DNA from: Cloeon dipterum
Lineage: Eukaryota > Arthropoda > Insecta > Ephemeroptera > Baetidae
Assembly: GCF_949628265.1 (NCBI RefSeq)
Contig: NC_088787.1
Location: forward strand, 3,152,501-3,216,500
Direction of reading: 5' to 3'
DNA length: 64,000 bases
Positions within the stretch are counted from its first letter, which is position 1. Every line of letters begins with the position of its first letter. The notes beneath the pieces are model-generated. The model saw nothing but the letters and a program-made list of their open reading frames with translations, was not told where the DNA came from and searched no databases. Positions 23,693 through 35,027 of the stretch are shown piece after piece. Position numbers and translations under genes: made by a program.

Positions 23693-25826
23693 CTAATTGC
23701 GTTCAGGGAAAACGTACAATTCCCCATTATTTTCCATCTGAATCTGCCTGAAAGTGGTTCGCATTCTTCTCATCCTCAGGGTCAGCCACAAAATGACAGT
23801 GCCGCTCAAAACCAAGAAACTAACGAGCAACAAAATCGGAATAATTGTGTTTGAAGACTGACTTTTGGGGTGATCTCCTACAAGACCAGCATATGCACCG
23901 CTTGTTGGGGTTTGCGCGCTTTTCACGACTTCAGAAGTCTCTTCATTCACGTTAACTTGAGGAGTAGTCGAGCCTGCGAAAGGATCAGGAACGGGAGAGA
24001 AGAGATTAGGCTCTGTTCCAACGATATATTTAAAAATTTAATTCAATTATTTATATATAATTCAATAAATTTAAAGACCGACATTGATGAAGCTTCTGAG
24101 CACACCAATCGATTCTTGAGGGTCGAAGTAGGTAAAGTGGACCAATTTTTCCGTCCAAAAAGTGCAGCGCGACGTACGAAATTTTTTCCCGCCAAAACAA
24201 TATGAATGCGAGAAGTGCGCATGGCGAGATAGCTGGCTGGATCTGACAAAGAAGTGCTCAAATTAGCTCTGACGCATGCGCACTTCTCGCATTCATATCG
24301 TTTTGGCGGGAAACACAGTACGCACGATGCGCTATACTTTTTGTTTGGAAGAAATATTCACTCTACCTAATTCGACCTCCAAGAATCGATTGTATGCTCA
24401 GAAATACTCTTTCTTTAAATACCGATTAAATATTACAAAATGGAATTTAATTACCTGTGGACGTGCTTGTGTCGACTGAGGCCTTGAGTAGTTTATACCT
24501 ATTCCCACCCCCAGATTGATTTCTCTCCGTCACCCATAAAGTGTTGGTCGTGTCCAAAGCCAAAGTAAATGGAAGATATTTATTCAGTCCTTCGACCTAA
24601 AAGAGTGCATTGGTTTGATATTGTTAGCTTTACAAAGCATAAAATAGTCAGGGACGTAACGAAAGTTTAATATTTAATTTTGTATAAAATTAAATACGAT
24701 GTTAACTTCTACAGGGAATTATTATCATTACCTCATGAAATCGCCGCTTACGAAAGGGCTCCGAAATATTCCATTTAGAGAGGTAATTCTGCTTGAGCAT
24801 GGCAGCATACAAGACATTGGAAGTGTCGATCACCATTCTGTAGAGTTCTTCTCTCCATTTGCCGATTAATTTGACAGTAGCGTTTCCACCTTCATTCTTC
24901 AGCTCAGACACAGAAATTGAGTAGAGTTCATTGGCACTAGCACTTCCAAGGTACAACTGTCTCGCTTCCCTGATAGGAGAGAGGGCCAACGAATACCAAC
25001 GCGTGCCTGGTGTGTTAACTGTCCAGGATTTGTCCATTTTTCGGCTGTAAACTATGATGTGCTCACAATAAGAGTCCGTGATGTACGCAAGGGAATCGTC
25101 TGGCGTTTTGTCAACCGCTATATCAACGAGCTTCCTTAAACCATATTCATGATGAACGAATGTGTTCGGGAACTGGTGAATGCGGTCGGTTGCGTCGTTG
25201 TTGAGCAGGTCGAATATCCAGAGTTTTGCCTGACAATTGCTATTTCCGTCATCAACCACCCACAACCGACCTTCAGTGTCCGGTTCCAAACCTCTGGCGT
25301 TCTGAATAGTGTTGCAGTTATCTTTTTTCTGGTAACAAGAGAAATAAAAACATATGTCATTTAAGAAGAATATTTAATTGATCTTTAAAATAAAAAATTC
25401 CCGTCATTTTAGACCTTATCGTTTAATTATATTTCCATTAAATGAGTTTATTTCACGTCAAATTTTTTCAGTTTATTTTCACAGAAGCCCAAAACAGTTA
25501 CTTACATGTAAATCCCAGGATGGAAAAGGAGCAAGCTTTGGAGGTGCAGTCGCAGTCGAAGTGCCGCTCTTTGGCAGCCAAACGAGCGAGGCGGGAGTTC
25601 CGGAATGCACAATAATGCTTAGGAACAGCCTCTCTCCAAAAACAGCCATGTAACGAAGATCAGCCTCCAATGGATTGAAATTTTGTTTAATCTCTGCAAT
25701 GGAACTGTCCGCTCCTGATGGCCAGAGGTAATCGAATTTTTCCCACTCGTAGACGGTTGTGAAGTCGTCAATGGCGCTGGCCACGCACAGGCCATGCAAA
25801 AGGATGGCAGCTAAGAATGGAGACAT
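23693..25826 (-). CDS. yellow/MRJP-type protein Y5, membrane-anchored
   Basis: Four exons, 459 aa: 25506-25826, 24732-25328, 24455-24596, 23693-24012, all GT-AG and in phase. Signal peptide MSPFLAAILLHGLCVASA after a leader acceptor. Propeller marks: VYEWEKFDYLWP, TPASLVWLP, DTEGRLWVVDDGNSNC, KLWIFDLLNNDATDRIHQFP, HIIVYSRKMDKSW, LALSPIREARQLYLG, PFTLALDTTNTLWVT. The stalk is Thr/Ser-rich; the transmembrane segment is about 410-431 (IIPILLLVSFLVLSGTVILW), then LRMRRM and a tail ending in ELYVFPERN. Intron 3 carries a MITE. It is the best complete reference for the Y3-Y7 subgroup. Confidence 0.9.
24071..24412. mobile_element. MITE copy C in Y5 intron 3
   Basis: About 340 bp. Outer repeats AGCACACCAATCGATTCTTG and its inverse are flanked by TTTAAAG/CTTTAAA, consistent with TTAA target sites. 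Inner inverted arms CCCGCCAAAACAATATGAAT and partner near 24300 match copy A. No ORF. Confidence 0.75.
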
Positions 25827-27272
25827 TTTGTTCGAGCTGAAAGCATAAAAAATTAAATTTATAAAAAAACGAGACGCAAGGAAATCGAAAACATATCCGG
25901 CTTTTGTACACCTAACACCTTGATAAAAAAAAATAGTAAATCAAGAAACAGTTCAGTTGGGCAAAGGAAAATTCAAGAGTCTCAATGCGCCACTGATACA
26001 CCGACAAAATATTGCAAGAGAGCGAACTCACCCGCGTGTTTCTATCGCGGCTCCTCTTCTCGTTGTGTGCCTGTTGCCGTGCGGTGTGCAGTGGCCTCAG
26101 CCTTGCGAATCGAGTCACGTGACGCGCCGCAAAAAATACGTTTTGTGCGAAGGTTCATTTTGGCTCTCGCTTTTCGTTCTCGGCAGGTCAGTGTCAGCAG
26201 TAATAAGCTCATGCTGCATGTCTCCATTGAATTTTGAGTTGACATAATTTATCTTTTTAGACTTTTTGAATCGATTAACAGAAAATACCATCAAAATATT
26301 TGTATATTTATATCCAATTAGCGTAACAATTTCTACAAATAATCTGACAGTTATTTATTAAGATGCTGATTGAACTCTCTGAATGACATTTATTTATTTA
26401 AAAAGTGTCTGTATGAAAAAAATATTAGTTCTTGTTTGCATGCGAGTATTAATAATTATTCGCACAGCAACAAACAAAGCTCAAACGAGCCACTCGTCGA
26501 TTTCGCACACGTCTCTTTTGGTGTCGCGGCATTTTCGCCAGCGCTGCTTTTATTAGAAAAGTCAGACCCGCGCCTCTCGCATCTCCTTTCCTTCAGATGC
26601 AAGTTTTAAACAGCGTGATTGGCTTTTAAAAAAAATTCCTGTCCACAAGATAAACGACTGGGTGACAACTGTAATTGTACGATGATTTCTGGTGTGTAAT
26701 AAGATCAGTCAAGCAGCCGCGAACGGGATGCGCGCCGGCGGAGAGGAGAGAAAAAAAGTCAAAGAGCAGAGATCTCGCTCGCTCTATCAAAAGCTGGACG
26801 AAAAAGAGCCTTGAAAAGCTCTGCGTGCACCGAATAAGTATTCCGTCGAGCACTTGTTGCTTGCGGGGAGGCGGCCCATTAACCAACTCGCAAAACGAGC
26901 TGCTAATTTGACTTTTGATCAGTACTCTCGAGAGCAAAAAAAGAAACACCGCTCTCTGCTCTCTCTTGTCTCGCTCCATTCAACCAGATATACTTTTGAG
27001 CCACCTAAAAATTAATTTAATTCGTAAAATATCAAAGCAAGCGTCAAATTTAGATTTGCAAAGATTAATGACTTAAACTTTTTATCATCTCTAGACTTTT
27101 AAATGGATTAGATAAGAAAAACCAACAGTGTATATAAATGCTATATTTTTTTTTAATTTCCTCAAACAAGTCTCACAAAATAAAGTATTTTATTAAAAAA
27201 GACGAAGTCATGTTCAGCTTTAGTATATTTTTTAATCGTCTATTGATCAAAATGGTAAAAACCCTAGTTTAA
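25827..27272. other. intergenic between Y5 and Y6 with shared upstream blocks
   Basis: Y5 leader intron and promoter, then a copy of the shared block (26490-26960). The left end, next to the Y6 stop, resembles the 3' UTR of Y3/Y4, which indicates that the Y6 anchor exon has been deleted. Confidence 0.5.
26020..26200 (-). promoter_or_regulatory. Y5 promoter and non-coding exon with GTCACGTGAC
   Basis: Donor after 26032; CACGTG at 26116-26121 within GTCACGTGACTCGATTCG (minus sense). Confidence 0.65.
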
Positions 27273-29112
27273 TTACGCAGTGGACGTGCTGAATAAGTAC
27301 GATTTTACGCCGACTGCAGCCTTGAGCAGTTTATACTTATTCCCACCCCCAGATTTGTTTCTCTCCGTCATCCAAAAATTGCCGTTCGTGTCCAAGGAAA
27401 ATGTAAATGGCCATCCAGCATCCAGTCTTCCGACCTAAAAAATTATAGTTTAAAATACAAGGAGATGGGATGATCATTTCATTTGGTAATCTATTTTGTA
27501 TATAAAATTAAATACGATGTCCCAGGAAATTGGAACGTGTGACAGCAGAATTGTTTAAATATAGATTGAAACAAACAGGATTATGCCAACTGTTGCAACG
27601 CGCGGAAAAGGCGAAAGGTGAAAAATATTTCTTGTTTTAGGCTTAACTTTTATTTTTAAATTGCGGATTTTAAAAAATTATTACATTTGTTGGGCAAAAC
27701 CGAAATTTATAGTTTTACAGAGAATTCTTACCTCATGAAACCGCTGTTCACTAAAGGGCTCCGAAGTATTCCATTTGGAGAGATAATTCTGGTTGTTAAA
27801 GGCGGCATACAAGACGTTGGAACTGTCGATTAGCATTCTGTAGGGTTCTTCATTCCATTTGCCGATTAATTTCACAGCAGTGCTTCCAACGGCTTCATTC
27901 TTCAGCTCAGACACAGACACTGAGTATAGTTCTTCGGAACCATCTCTTGCAAGGTACAACTGTCCCTTGCTGGGAGAAAGGGCCAAGGAAAACCAATTTC
28001 CCCTTGGCATTTTAACTGACCAGGATTTGTCCATTTTTCGGCTGTAAACTATGAGGTGCTCAGATATGGAGTCCACGATGTACGCAAGATAATCGTCTGC
28101 CGTTTTGTCGAGAACCATATCAAGGAGCCACCTTGAACCAATTGCATGAGAGACGACTGAATCCGGGAATTGGTGAACGCGCTCGGTTTTGTCGTTCTTG
28201 GCCAGGTCGAATATCCAAAGTTTGGCCTGACAACTTTTGCTGCCTTGATCGAGCACCCACAACCGACCATCAGTGTCCACTTCCATTCCTTTGGCCGCCT
28301 GAATAGTCTCGCAGCTGTCTTTTTTCTGGAAAAATATAAATAAAAACAGTTGCTTTTTAAGTAGAATATTTCCAATTGATTTTTTTATCGAAATTCTTGA
28401 ATTTTGAATTATTAGATAGTTTTTATCGATTTTATGTGATGAATGGTCTTTAGCTATTTGCCCGTTCAGTACCAAAGAGTAAGAACAAAAGCCCATTTTC
28501 TGAGCTTTCCAACAGTAATTTTGAATCGTGGAAAATAATAAAATATGAGGAGATGGGGAGAAAATTCTGTAGTTTGTTATTTTCGGATAAATTATTTTCC
28601 ATTTTTACCAAATCAATCACAGGAATGAAGGTTGTCCTCAGAAATGTTGCGCAAAATATAAACAATACAGCAAATTGAGAATGTTCCCGACATTTTGAAC
28701 GTAACAGTTTAAATATTTTTTATTTAATGAGTTGATTTCACGTGAATATTTCCCAGTTTAATTTAATAGAAGCCCAAAATAGTAAGAAACTTACATGTAA
28801 TTCCCAGGATGGAAAAGGAGCAAGTTTTGGAGGTGCAGTCGACGTGCCGCTCGTTGGCAGCCACACCAAAGTGGCGGGAATTCCGGGCTGCGGAATAAGA
28901 CTTAGAAACAGCCTCTCTCCAAAAACAGCCATGTATTGAAGATGAACATTGGCCGGATTAAAATTTTGTTTAATCTGTTCAATTGAAGTGTCCGTTTCCG
29001 CTCCTGAGGGCCAGACGAAATCGAATTTGTCCCACTCGTAGACGGTTGTGAAATTGACGGCGTTGGCCAGGCATAGGCCAAGCAAAAAGATGGCGGCAAA
29101 GAACGGAGACAT
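27273..29112 (-). CDS. yellow/MRJP-type protein Y6, anchor exon lost (secreted form)
   Basis: Three coding exons, 357 aa: 28795-29112, 27732-28325, 27273-27434. Signal peptide MSPFFAAIFLLGLCLANA after the CTTTCAG leader acceptor. Propeller marks: VYEWDKFDFVWP, GIPATLVWLP, DTDGRLWVLDQGSKSC, KLWIFDLAKNDKTERVHQFP, HLIVYSRKMDKSW, LDAGWPFTFSLDTNGNFWMT. Where paralogs have the exon-3 donor (TCCACAG/GTAATT), Y6 reads TCCACTGCGTAATT, giving Ala then TAA. No stalk or transmembrane exon exists downstream; 3'-UTR-like sequence follows almost at once. The product should be an ordinary soluble secreted yellow protein, derived from an anchored ancestor. The propeller is undamaged, so it looks functional. 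Confidence 0.85.
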
Positions 29113-30625
29113 TTTGTTCGAGCTGAAAGCAAAAAAATCAAATTTATATAACAATTTATTTACTAACGATGAAAGAGACGCAAAAGAATTATTTGACTTT
29201 TGTAAACCTAGCAACTTGATGAAAAAATTAGTACATCAAGAAAAAGTTCAGTTGGGCAAAGGAAAATTCAAGAGTCTCAATGCGCTGCCGATAAACCGCG
29301 AAAATATTGCAAGAGAGCGAACTCACCCGCGTGTTTCTCTCGCGGCGCCTCTTCTCGTTGTGTGCCTGTTGCTGTGCGGTGTGCAGTGGCCTCCGCGCGC
29401 CTTGCGAATCGAGTCACGTGACGCGCAGCAAAAAAGACGTTTTGCGCGGAGGTTCATTTTGGCTCTCGCTTTTCGTTCTCATCAGGTCAGTGTCCGCAGT
29501 AATAAAGCTCATGCAGCACGTCGCCGTTGAAATTTAATTTTGACATAATTAAAACTATCGCATATTTTGATTTGCCAATAAACATGAAAATCGATTAACA
29601 TAAAATCACTGATATTTGACAATAATTATTTATTAAGACACTGGTTAAACTATATCTCTGAATAGCATTTATTTTAAATTTAAAAAAGTGAACTTTCTGA
29701 AACAATTAAATTACTTCTGTTTGCATTCAAGTGTTAATAATTATTGAGGGAGCAACAAAAATTGCAGTCCAACGCTCTTAAAATGAGCCACTCTCGGTTT
29801 CTCACTCGACTCTTTTTGTGTCGCGGCATTTTCGCCAAACGTTTCACCCATTTGAAAAATCAGACCTCCTTTCGCGTCTCCTTTGATTCAGATGCAAGCC
29901 CAAAATATCGTGATTGGCTCTTAAAAAACAATAAAGGACTCTGGGTCGCACCTGTAATTGTACGACGTTTTCTGGTGTGTAATTAGATCAGTCAAGTCGC
30001 CGCAACTGATTGAGAGTGCGCGCCGGCGGAGAGGAGAGAAAAAAGTCAAAGACCAGCGATCTCGCTCGCTCATCCAGAAGCAACACGAAAAAGAACCTTG
30101 AAAAGCTCTGCGTGCGGCGAATAAGTATTCCGTCGTGCACTTGTTGCTTGCGGGGAGACGGGTTAAGAATTAACTCGCAAAACGAGCTGCTAATTTGACT
30201 TTTGATCAGTACTCTCGAGAGCAAAAAAGAAGCACCGCTCTCTGCTCTCTCTTAATGTCTTGTTCCATTCAACCAGATATACTTTTGAGCCAACTAAAAA
30301 TTAATTAAATTCGTAAAATATTTAAAAGCAAGTGTCAAATTTAGATTCGCAAAGAATAATGAATTAAAACATTATCATTTGAGTGACCCTCATACGAATG
30401 CGAGTCATTTTAATTTACCAGCGATGAGATCTCATGCGCCTGATCACTGCAATTTAATTAATGATTTTTGATATAAATGAGAATGATTTTTAATATTACC
30501 ATCTTCTCTAGATCTAGAATTATAAATGGATTAGATAAGAAAAACCAACAGTTTAATTAGGGAAAATTCCAAACAGATACTTTTATTTACCTCAAAAAAT
30601 CTTACAAATAAAAGATTATTTTATA
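29113..30625. other. intergenic between Y6 and Y7 with shared upstream blocks
   Basis: Y6 promoter, then the shared block at 29790-30260 (GCGCCGGCGGAGAGGAGAG, TGCACTTGTTGCTTGCGGGG). The left end is the Y7 3' flank in minus orientation. No gene. Confidence 0.5.
29318..29510 (-). promoter_or_regulatory. Y6 promoter and non-coding exon with GTCACGTGAC
   Basis: Donor after 29327 (GCGG/GTGAGT) and acceptor 14 bp before the ATG (TTTGCTTTCAG), so the leader intron is about 200 bp. CACGTG at 29415-29420 within GTCACGTGACTCGATTCG (minus sense). This is the clearest example of the shared arrangement. Confidence 0.7.
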
Positions 30626-32726
30626 TTAATCTCCGTGTTTGCTATCCAGGAAAACGAACATTTCGCCATTATTTTCAAAGGGAATCTGCCTGAAAGAGGT
30701 TTGCATTCTTCTCATCCTCAGGGTCAGCCACACGATGACAGTGCTGCTCAAGACCAAGAAACACACGAGCAACAAAATCATAATTGTGTTCGAAAACTGA
30801 CTTTTGCGGTGATCTGCTACAAGACCAGCATGTCCACCGATTGTTGGATCTTGCGCGCTTTTCACGACTTCCGAAGTCACGTTAACTTGAGGCGTAGTCG
30901 AGCCTGCGAAAGGATCAGGTATGGAAGAGTGATTAGAATCTGTGGGTGGAGTTTATTTTATTTTTTAAGTAAGGAAATTGGAAAATGAAGCATATAATTG
31001 AAAAAACCTACGAGAATATGATCGATAATATTTTGGTATCAAGTTTAAATGTTGTAAAAAATTTTGGCGCCCAAAGGGGAGACAGGAGGGAGAGTCTCAG
31101 GTAAAATATTATTTTAAGACACTCGAAACTCGGCAATAATTTAGCACCAAGAATTATATATACAGACACATTAAAATAAATTTTATGTGAAGAAAAAAAT
31201 ACGAAGAAAAATGGAAAGTGCACTTTGCAGTATGAATTTATTTACCTGTGGACACGCTGAATGAATACGATCTTACGTCGACATCCGCCTTGAGTAGTTT
31301 ATTCCTAGTCTCATTCGCACCCCCAGATTGATTTCTCTCCGTCATCCATAAAGTGTTGGTCGTGTCCAAAGCAATAATAAATGGATAAAAAGCACCCAGT
31401 CTTCCGACCTGAAGGGAGTGCAATGATAATGATTGATATTGTTAGTCTTACAAAACACAAATAGATGAATATTAAATTTGGTAATTTATTTTGTATAAAA
31501 CCACGTAAACTTCCACTTTTAAATTTCCAAAAAATGGCCCTAGTGACTCTATAAATTGCCAGGTTAAAAATCACGGGAAAAAATACATTTTATGTTTAAA
31601 GCTTAACTTAAATTTCAATTTTTACAGGGAATTCTTACCTCGTGAAATCGCTGCTCATGGAAGGGCTCCGAAATATTCCATTTCGAGAGGTAATTCTTGT
31701 CGAAAAAGGCGGCATACAAGACATTGGCACTGTCGATTAGCATTCTGTAAGGCACTCCAGTCCATTCGCCGATTAGTTTCACAGCAGCGGTTCCACCTTC
31801 ATTCTTCAGCTCAGAAACAGACACCGAGTACAGTTCATAGGAAAAAGCTCTTGCAAGGTACAACTGTTTCGTCGCTTCCATGTCAGGAGAGAGGGCCAAC
31901 GAATACCATTTTCTGCCTGGTGTTTTAACTGTCCAGGATTTGTCCATTTTTCGGCTGTAAACTACGAGGTGCTCAGATTCAGATTCCGTGATGTACGCAA
32001 GATTATCGTCAGGCGTTTTGTCCAGCACGATATTACGCAGGACCCTTGTTTTATACGTATGAGAGACGACTGCATCCGGGAATTCGTGAACACGCTCGGT
32101 TTCGTCGATGTCGAACATGTCGAATATCCAAAGTTTGCTCTTCGGACATTCCCAGCTGCCGTTATCGAGCACCCACAACCGACCACCAGTGTCCGTTTCC
32201 ATTCCTCTGGCCCTCTGAATTGTGTGGCAGTTGTGCTTTTCCTGGGAGGAGAAATTAAAACAGTTATTATTCAAGTAGGATATCTTTTATTGATCGTAAT
32301 TTTGCGATGATATCTAAACGCAGACGCAGACCTTTTAGCCTGAACTTTTAAAATGAATCGATTCCACGTCAAGTTTCCTAATAGTTTATTCTAATATAAA
32401 AGCTCAAAACAGATTTTTATTCAGAGACTTACGTGTAAATGCCAGGTTGGGAAAGGAGAAAGCTTTGGAGGTGCAGCTGAAGTTCCGCTCGTTGGCACCC
32501 ACACTAAAGTGGCGGGAATTCCAGAATCCAAATTAAGGCTTAGAAACAGCCTTCTCTCAAAAACTGCCATGTTTTGAAGATAAACATTCTTTGGATCAAA
32601 ATCTTGTCTAATCTTTCCATATGGGCAGTCGAAATCGAATGTTTCCCACTCGTAGACGGTTGTGAAGTTGATGGCGGTGGCAAGGCACAGGCTGTGCAAA
32701 AAGATCGCAGCGAAGAACGGAGACAT
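30626..32726 (-). CDS. yellow/MRJP-type protein Y7, membrane-anchored
   Basis: Four exons, 457 aa: 32433-32726, 31639-32241, 31246-31408, 30626-30939, in phase. Signal peptide MSPFFAAIFLHSLCLATA. Propeller marks: VYEWETFDF, GIPATLVWVP, DTGGRLWVLDNGSWEC, KLWIFDMFDIDETERVHEFP, HLVVYSRKMDKSW, LYLARAFSYELYSVSVSEL. Exon 1 is about eight residues shorter than in Y3-Y6 and the normally conserved Trp of the FDFxWP motif reads Cys (FDFDCPYGKIRQDF), a local deletion. Exon 3 has two extra codons. Stalk is Ser/Thr-rich; transmembrane segment about 405-426, then LRMRRM and tail ending FVFLDSKHGD. The Y7 exon-4 acceptor (CCCACAG) is the reference that shows the Y3 change. Confidence 0.85.
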
Positions 32727-35027
32727 TTTGTGTTTGAGCTGAAAGTAAATAAAAATCAAATTTATTTCAATTTACTAATTCGTTTCAGTGCTGATATTAT
32801 TGCGAAACATGTTCATCGTTCAATTTGTTGACTTAAAAATCCATTATTCATTTAAACAGAGTCTCAGTGCGATAAAAAATTAATTAAAATAAAAGAAAAA
32901 AGTTAAGATATAAATAGCAAAATCCTGCAAAACATGAAAATTATTCTTTGACTTTTTGAGGCACGGCCGGAGCGAATGGAATATAAATATCAGAAGTTGT
33001 GGTTGTAAAAAGTGTAAAATGAATATCGTTGAATTAATTTTTTTTAACTGAAATGGAAACAAATTTAGTTTAAAGTAGCTAATATTTTAAAGCTATTTTA
33101 AATATTATGCCCTTTAATTCGTTGATGATAATTTTAACGTTATATCTGCAGGCGCTTTTACTCATCGTTAATTCGAACGAAATTTAAAATGTTTTTGAAG
33201 CGAGGGTCGCAATAAAAGTGCCCGGCCGGTCGTTCTAAATAAACATTCTGTATACAAATATGTTAATTGGCTGGAGTTTTTTAGTCCTGAGAACACTCGT
33301 TAACTAATATACAACTGGTGGCAGCCAAAAATAAATTTAAAAGGAAAAATGCTTTTGTTGTTTGCTGTGTAGTGTTTGGGGTAGCGCACCCTTGAACGTG
33401 ACGTGCCGAGAGTTATTTGTAGACGTTCCATGCAGTGCGCGCGGCTCATACGGCCCCGCAAGAGGAGGCCGTGCAACTCACTTTGCTTGTCAGTTAATAT
33501 TTTACGGATTTTTCGGTTTTTGCCCAATTTAGAGTCAAATAAATACAATCAATTATTAGATTAGTTTCAAGTAAAAATAAAATTCTTTTTAGAACCGTTC
33601 CTTAAAAATCTATGTGAATTTGACTGTAAAATATGAGTCTGAATCCGCCGACACACCAGCAAAATATCACAAGAGAGCGAACTTACCCGCGTGCCTCTCT
33701 CTCTCTCTCGCGGCTACTCTTCTCGTTGTGTGCTGTTGCTGAGCGCGGTGCCGTGGCCTCTGAATCGAGTCACGTGACGGACGCAAAAAAAGACGTTTTA
33801 TGTGGTGGCTCAAATTGGCCCCACAAGGCTCGCATTCGCTTTTCGTTCTCGTGTCAGTCTCCATTGAAATTTGAGTACACATAATTTATCTTAATTTTTT
33901 TATTCCCAATGAAGATGAACACGCTTTTCATTCACGCGCTGTGAGGGAAAATTAATTCGAGTTTTCATAGAAACAGGCATTTGTGCAAAAGTTATGTTCA
34001 ACTTAAATAGCAGACAAAAAATATACTTAAATTTGTATAATATATGAAATTATCCAAAGTTACACAAAAAAGTCGTTAATAGCGTTGCGTGCGCCGAACA
34101 GGTACATAATTATTCTGTGAAGGGAAATGGATATAATATATTCCTCTTCTTTCTTGTTGTGTGCGGTGAGGTGGGCCATGAATTGACTCACAAATTAGAC
34201 GCTGACTTGACGTTTTATGAGTACGCTAAAGAGCAAAAGACAAGCAGTGCATTCCTCTCTCTTCTCACACTCCGTCGAAACTTGAGCCAACTAAAAATTA
34301 ATTTAATTCGTAGCAGATAGTCAAATTTTTAGAGGTTTGGAAAATAGGTGTGCCATCTAAAATTCAAATCCGCAGTTTTGAAGTATTAAATAATATTAAA
34401 AACATTAACCAATTCCAGGAGTTTAAGTGCCCGAAATAGGGAATGAAAACCTACAGAGGAAGTAGGCTCGCGTGAGCAAATTTTAATCTGGATGTTTCAG
34501 ATTTCAGATCTGGTAAGCGGAAAGGTGTATCACCACTTTTCAGTGCTAAAAGGCACGTATTTTAACATAATATATTAAACTGCTGTTGATTTAAGTCGGT
34601 ATTTCAAGAAGTATAAAATTAATTTAATTGATATTTTAATGTAGTAGCGGAATTGGTATCAAGCGTCAGACTTTTGCGAAAACAACAAAATGACGTTGTG
34701 GCTATTCTGCAAAGACAGAGCAAGATAAAGTTCTGATGTGGAGAGAAATCGATAAAGAAGCTAAAGATGATGGAAGTAAATTGATTTTTTATTTATTCTA
34801 TTCTACTATAAAATATGTAGTACATTTAATTCACTATAATTCATCCAATGAGGATTGAGTCGATGCCAAATTGAACTAAGCAGGACTGTAATTTATGCTC
34901 AAGTAGCTGCAAAGTTGGAAAGATTTTCAAATGGTGAGGACAGGTCGCTAAATAACGTTGGCAATCAAGAGAAAGCCAAGCGTCCAAGCGAAACAAAGCC
35001 TATGATAAAACACTAAAAAATAATTTT
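32727..35027. other. intergenic between Y7 and Y8
   Basis: Y7 leader intron (about 950 bp, longer than in paralogs) and promoter, a weak remnant of the shared upstream block near 34080-34290, then AT-rich sequence and the Y8 3' flank. No gene. Confidence 0.5.
33675..33870 (-). promoter_or_regulatory. Y7 promoter and non-coding exon with GTCACGTGAC
   Basis: Donor after 33687 (GCGG/GTAAGT); CACGTG at 33771-33776 within GTCACGTGACTCGATTC (minus sense). Confidence 0.65.

Noticed and set aside
29048..29530. 160-codon plus-strand open frame
   Set aside because: It crosses the Y6 start, leader intron and promoter in antisense; similar frames in the other promoter blocks are broken.
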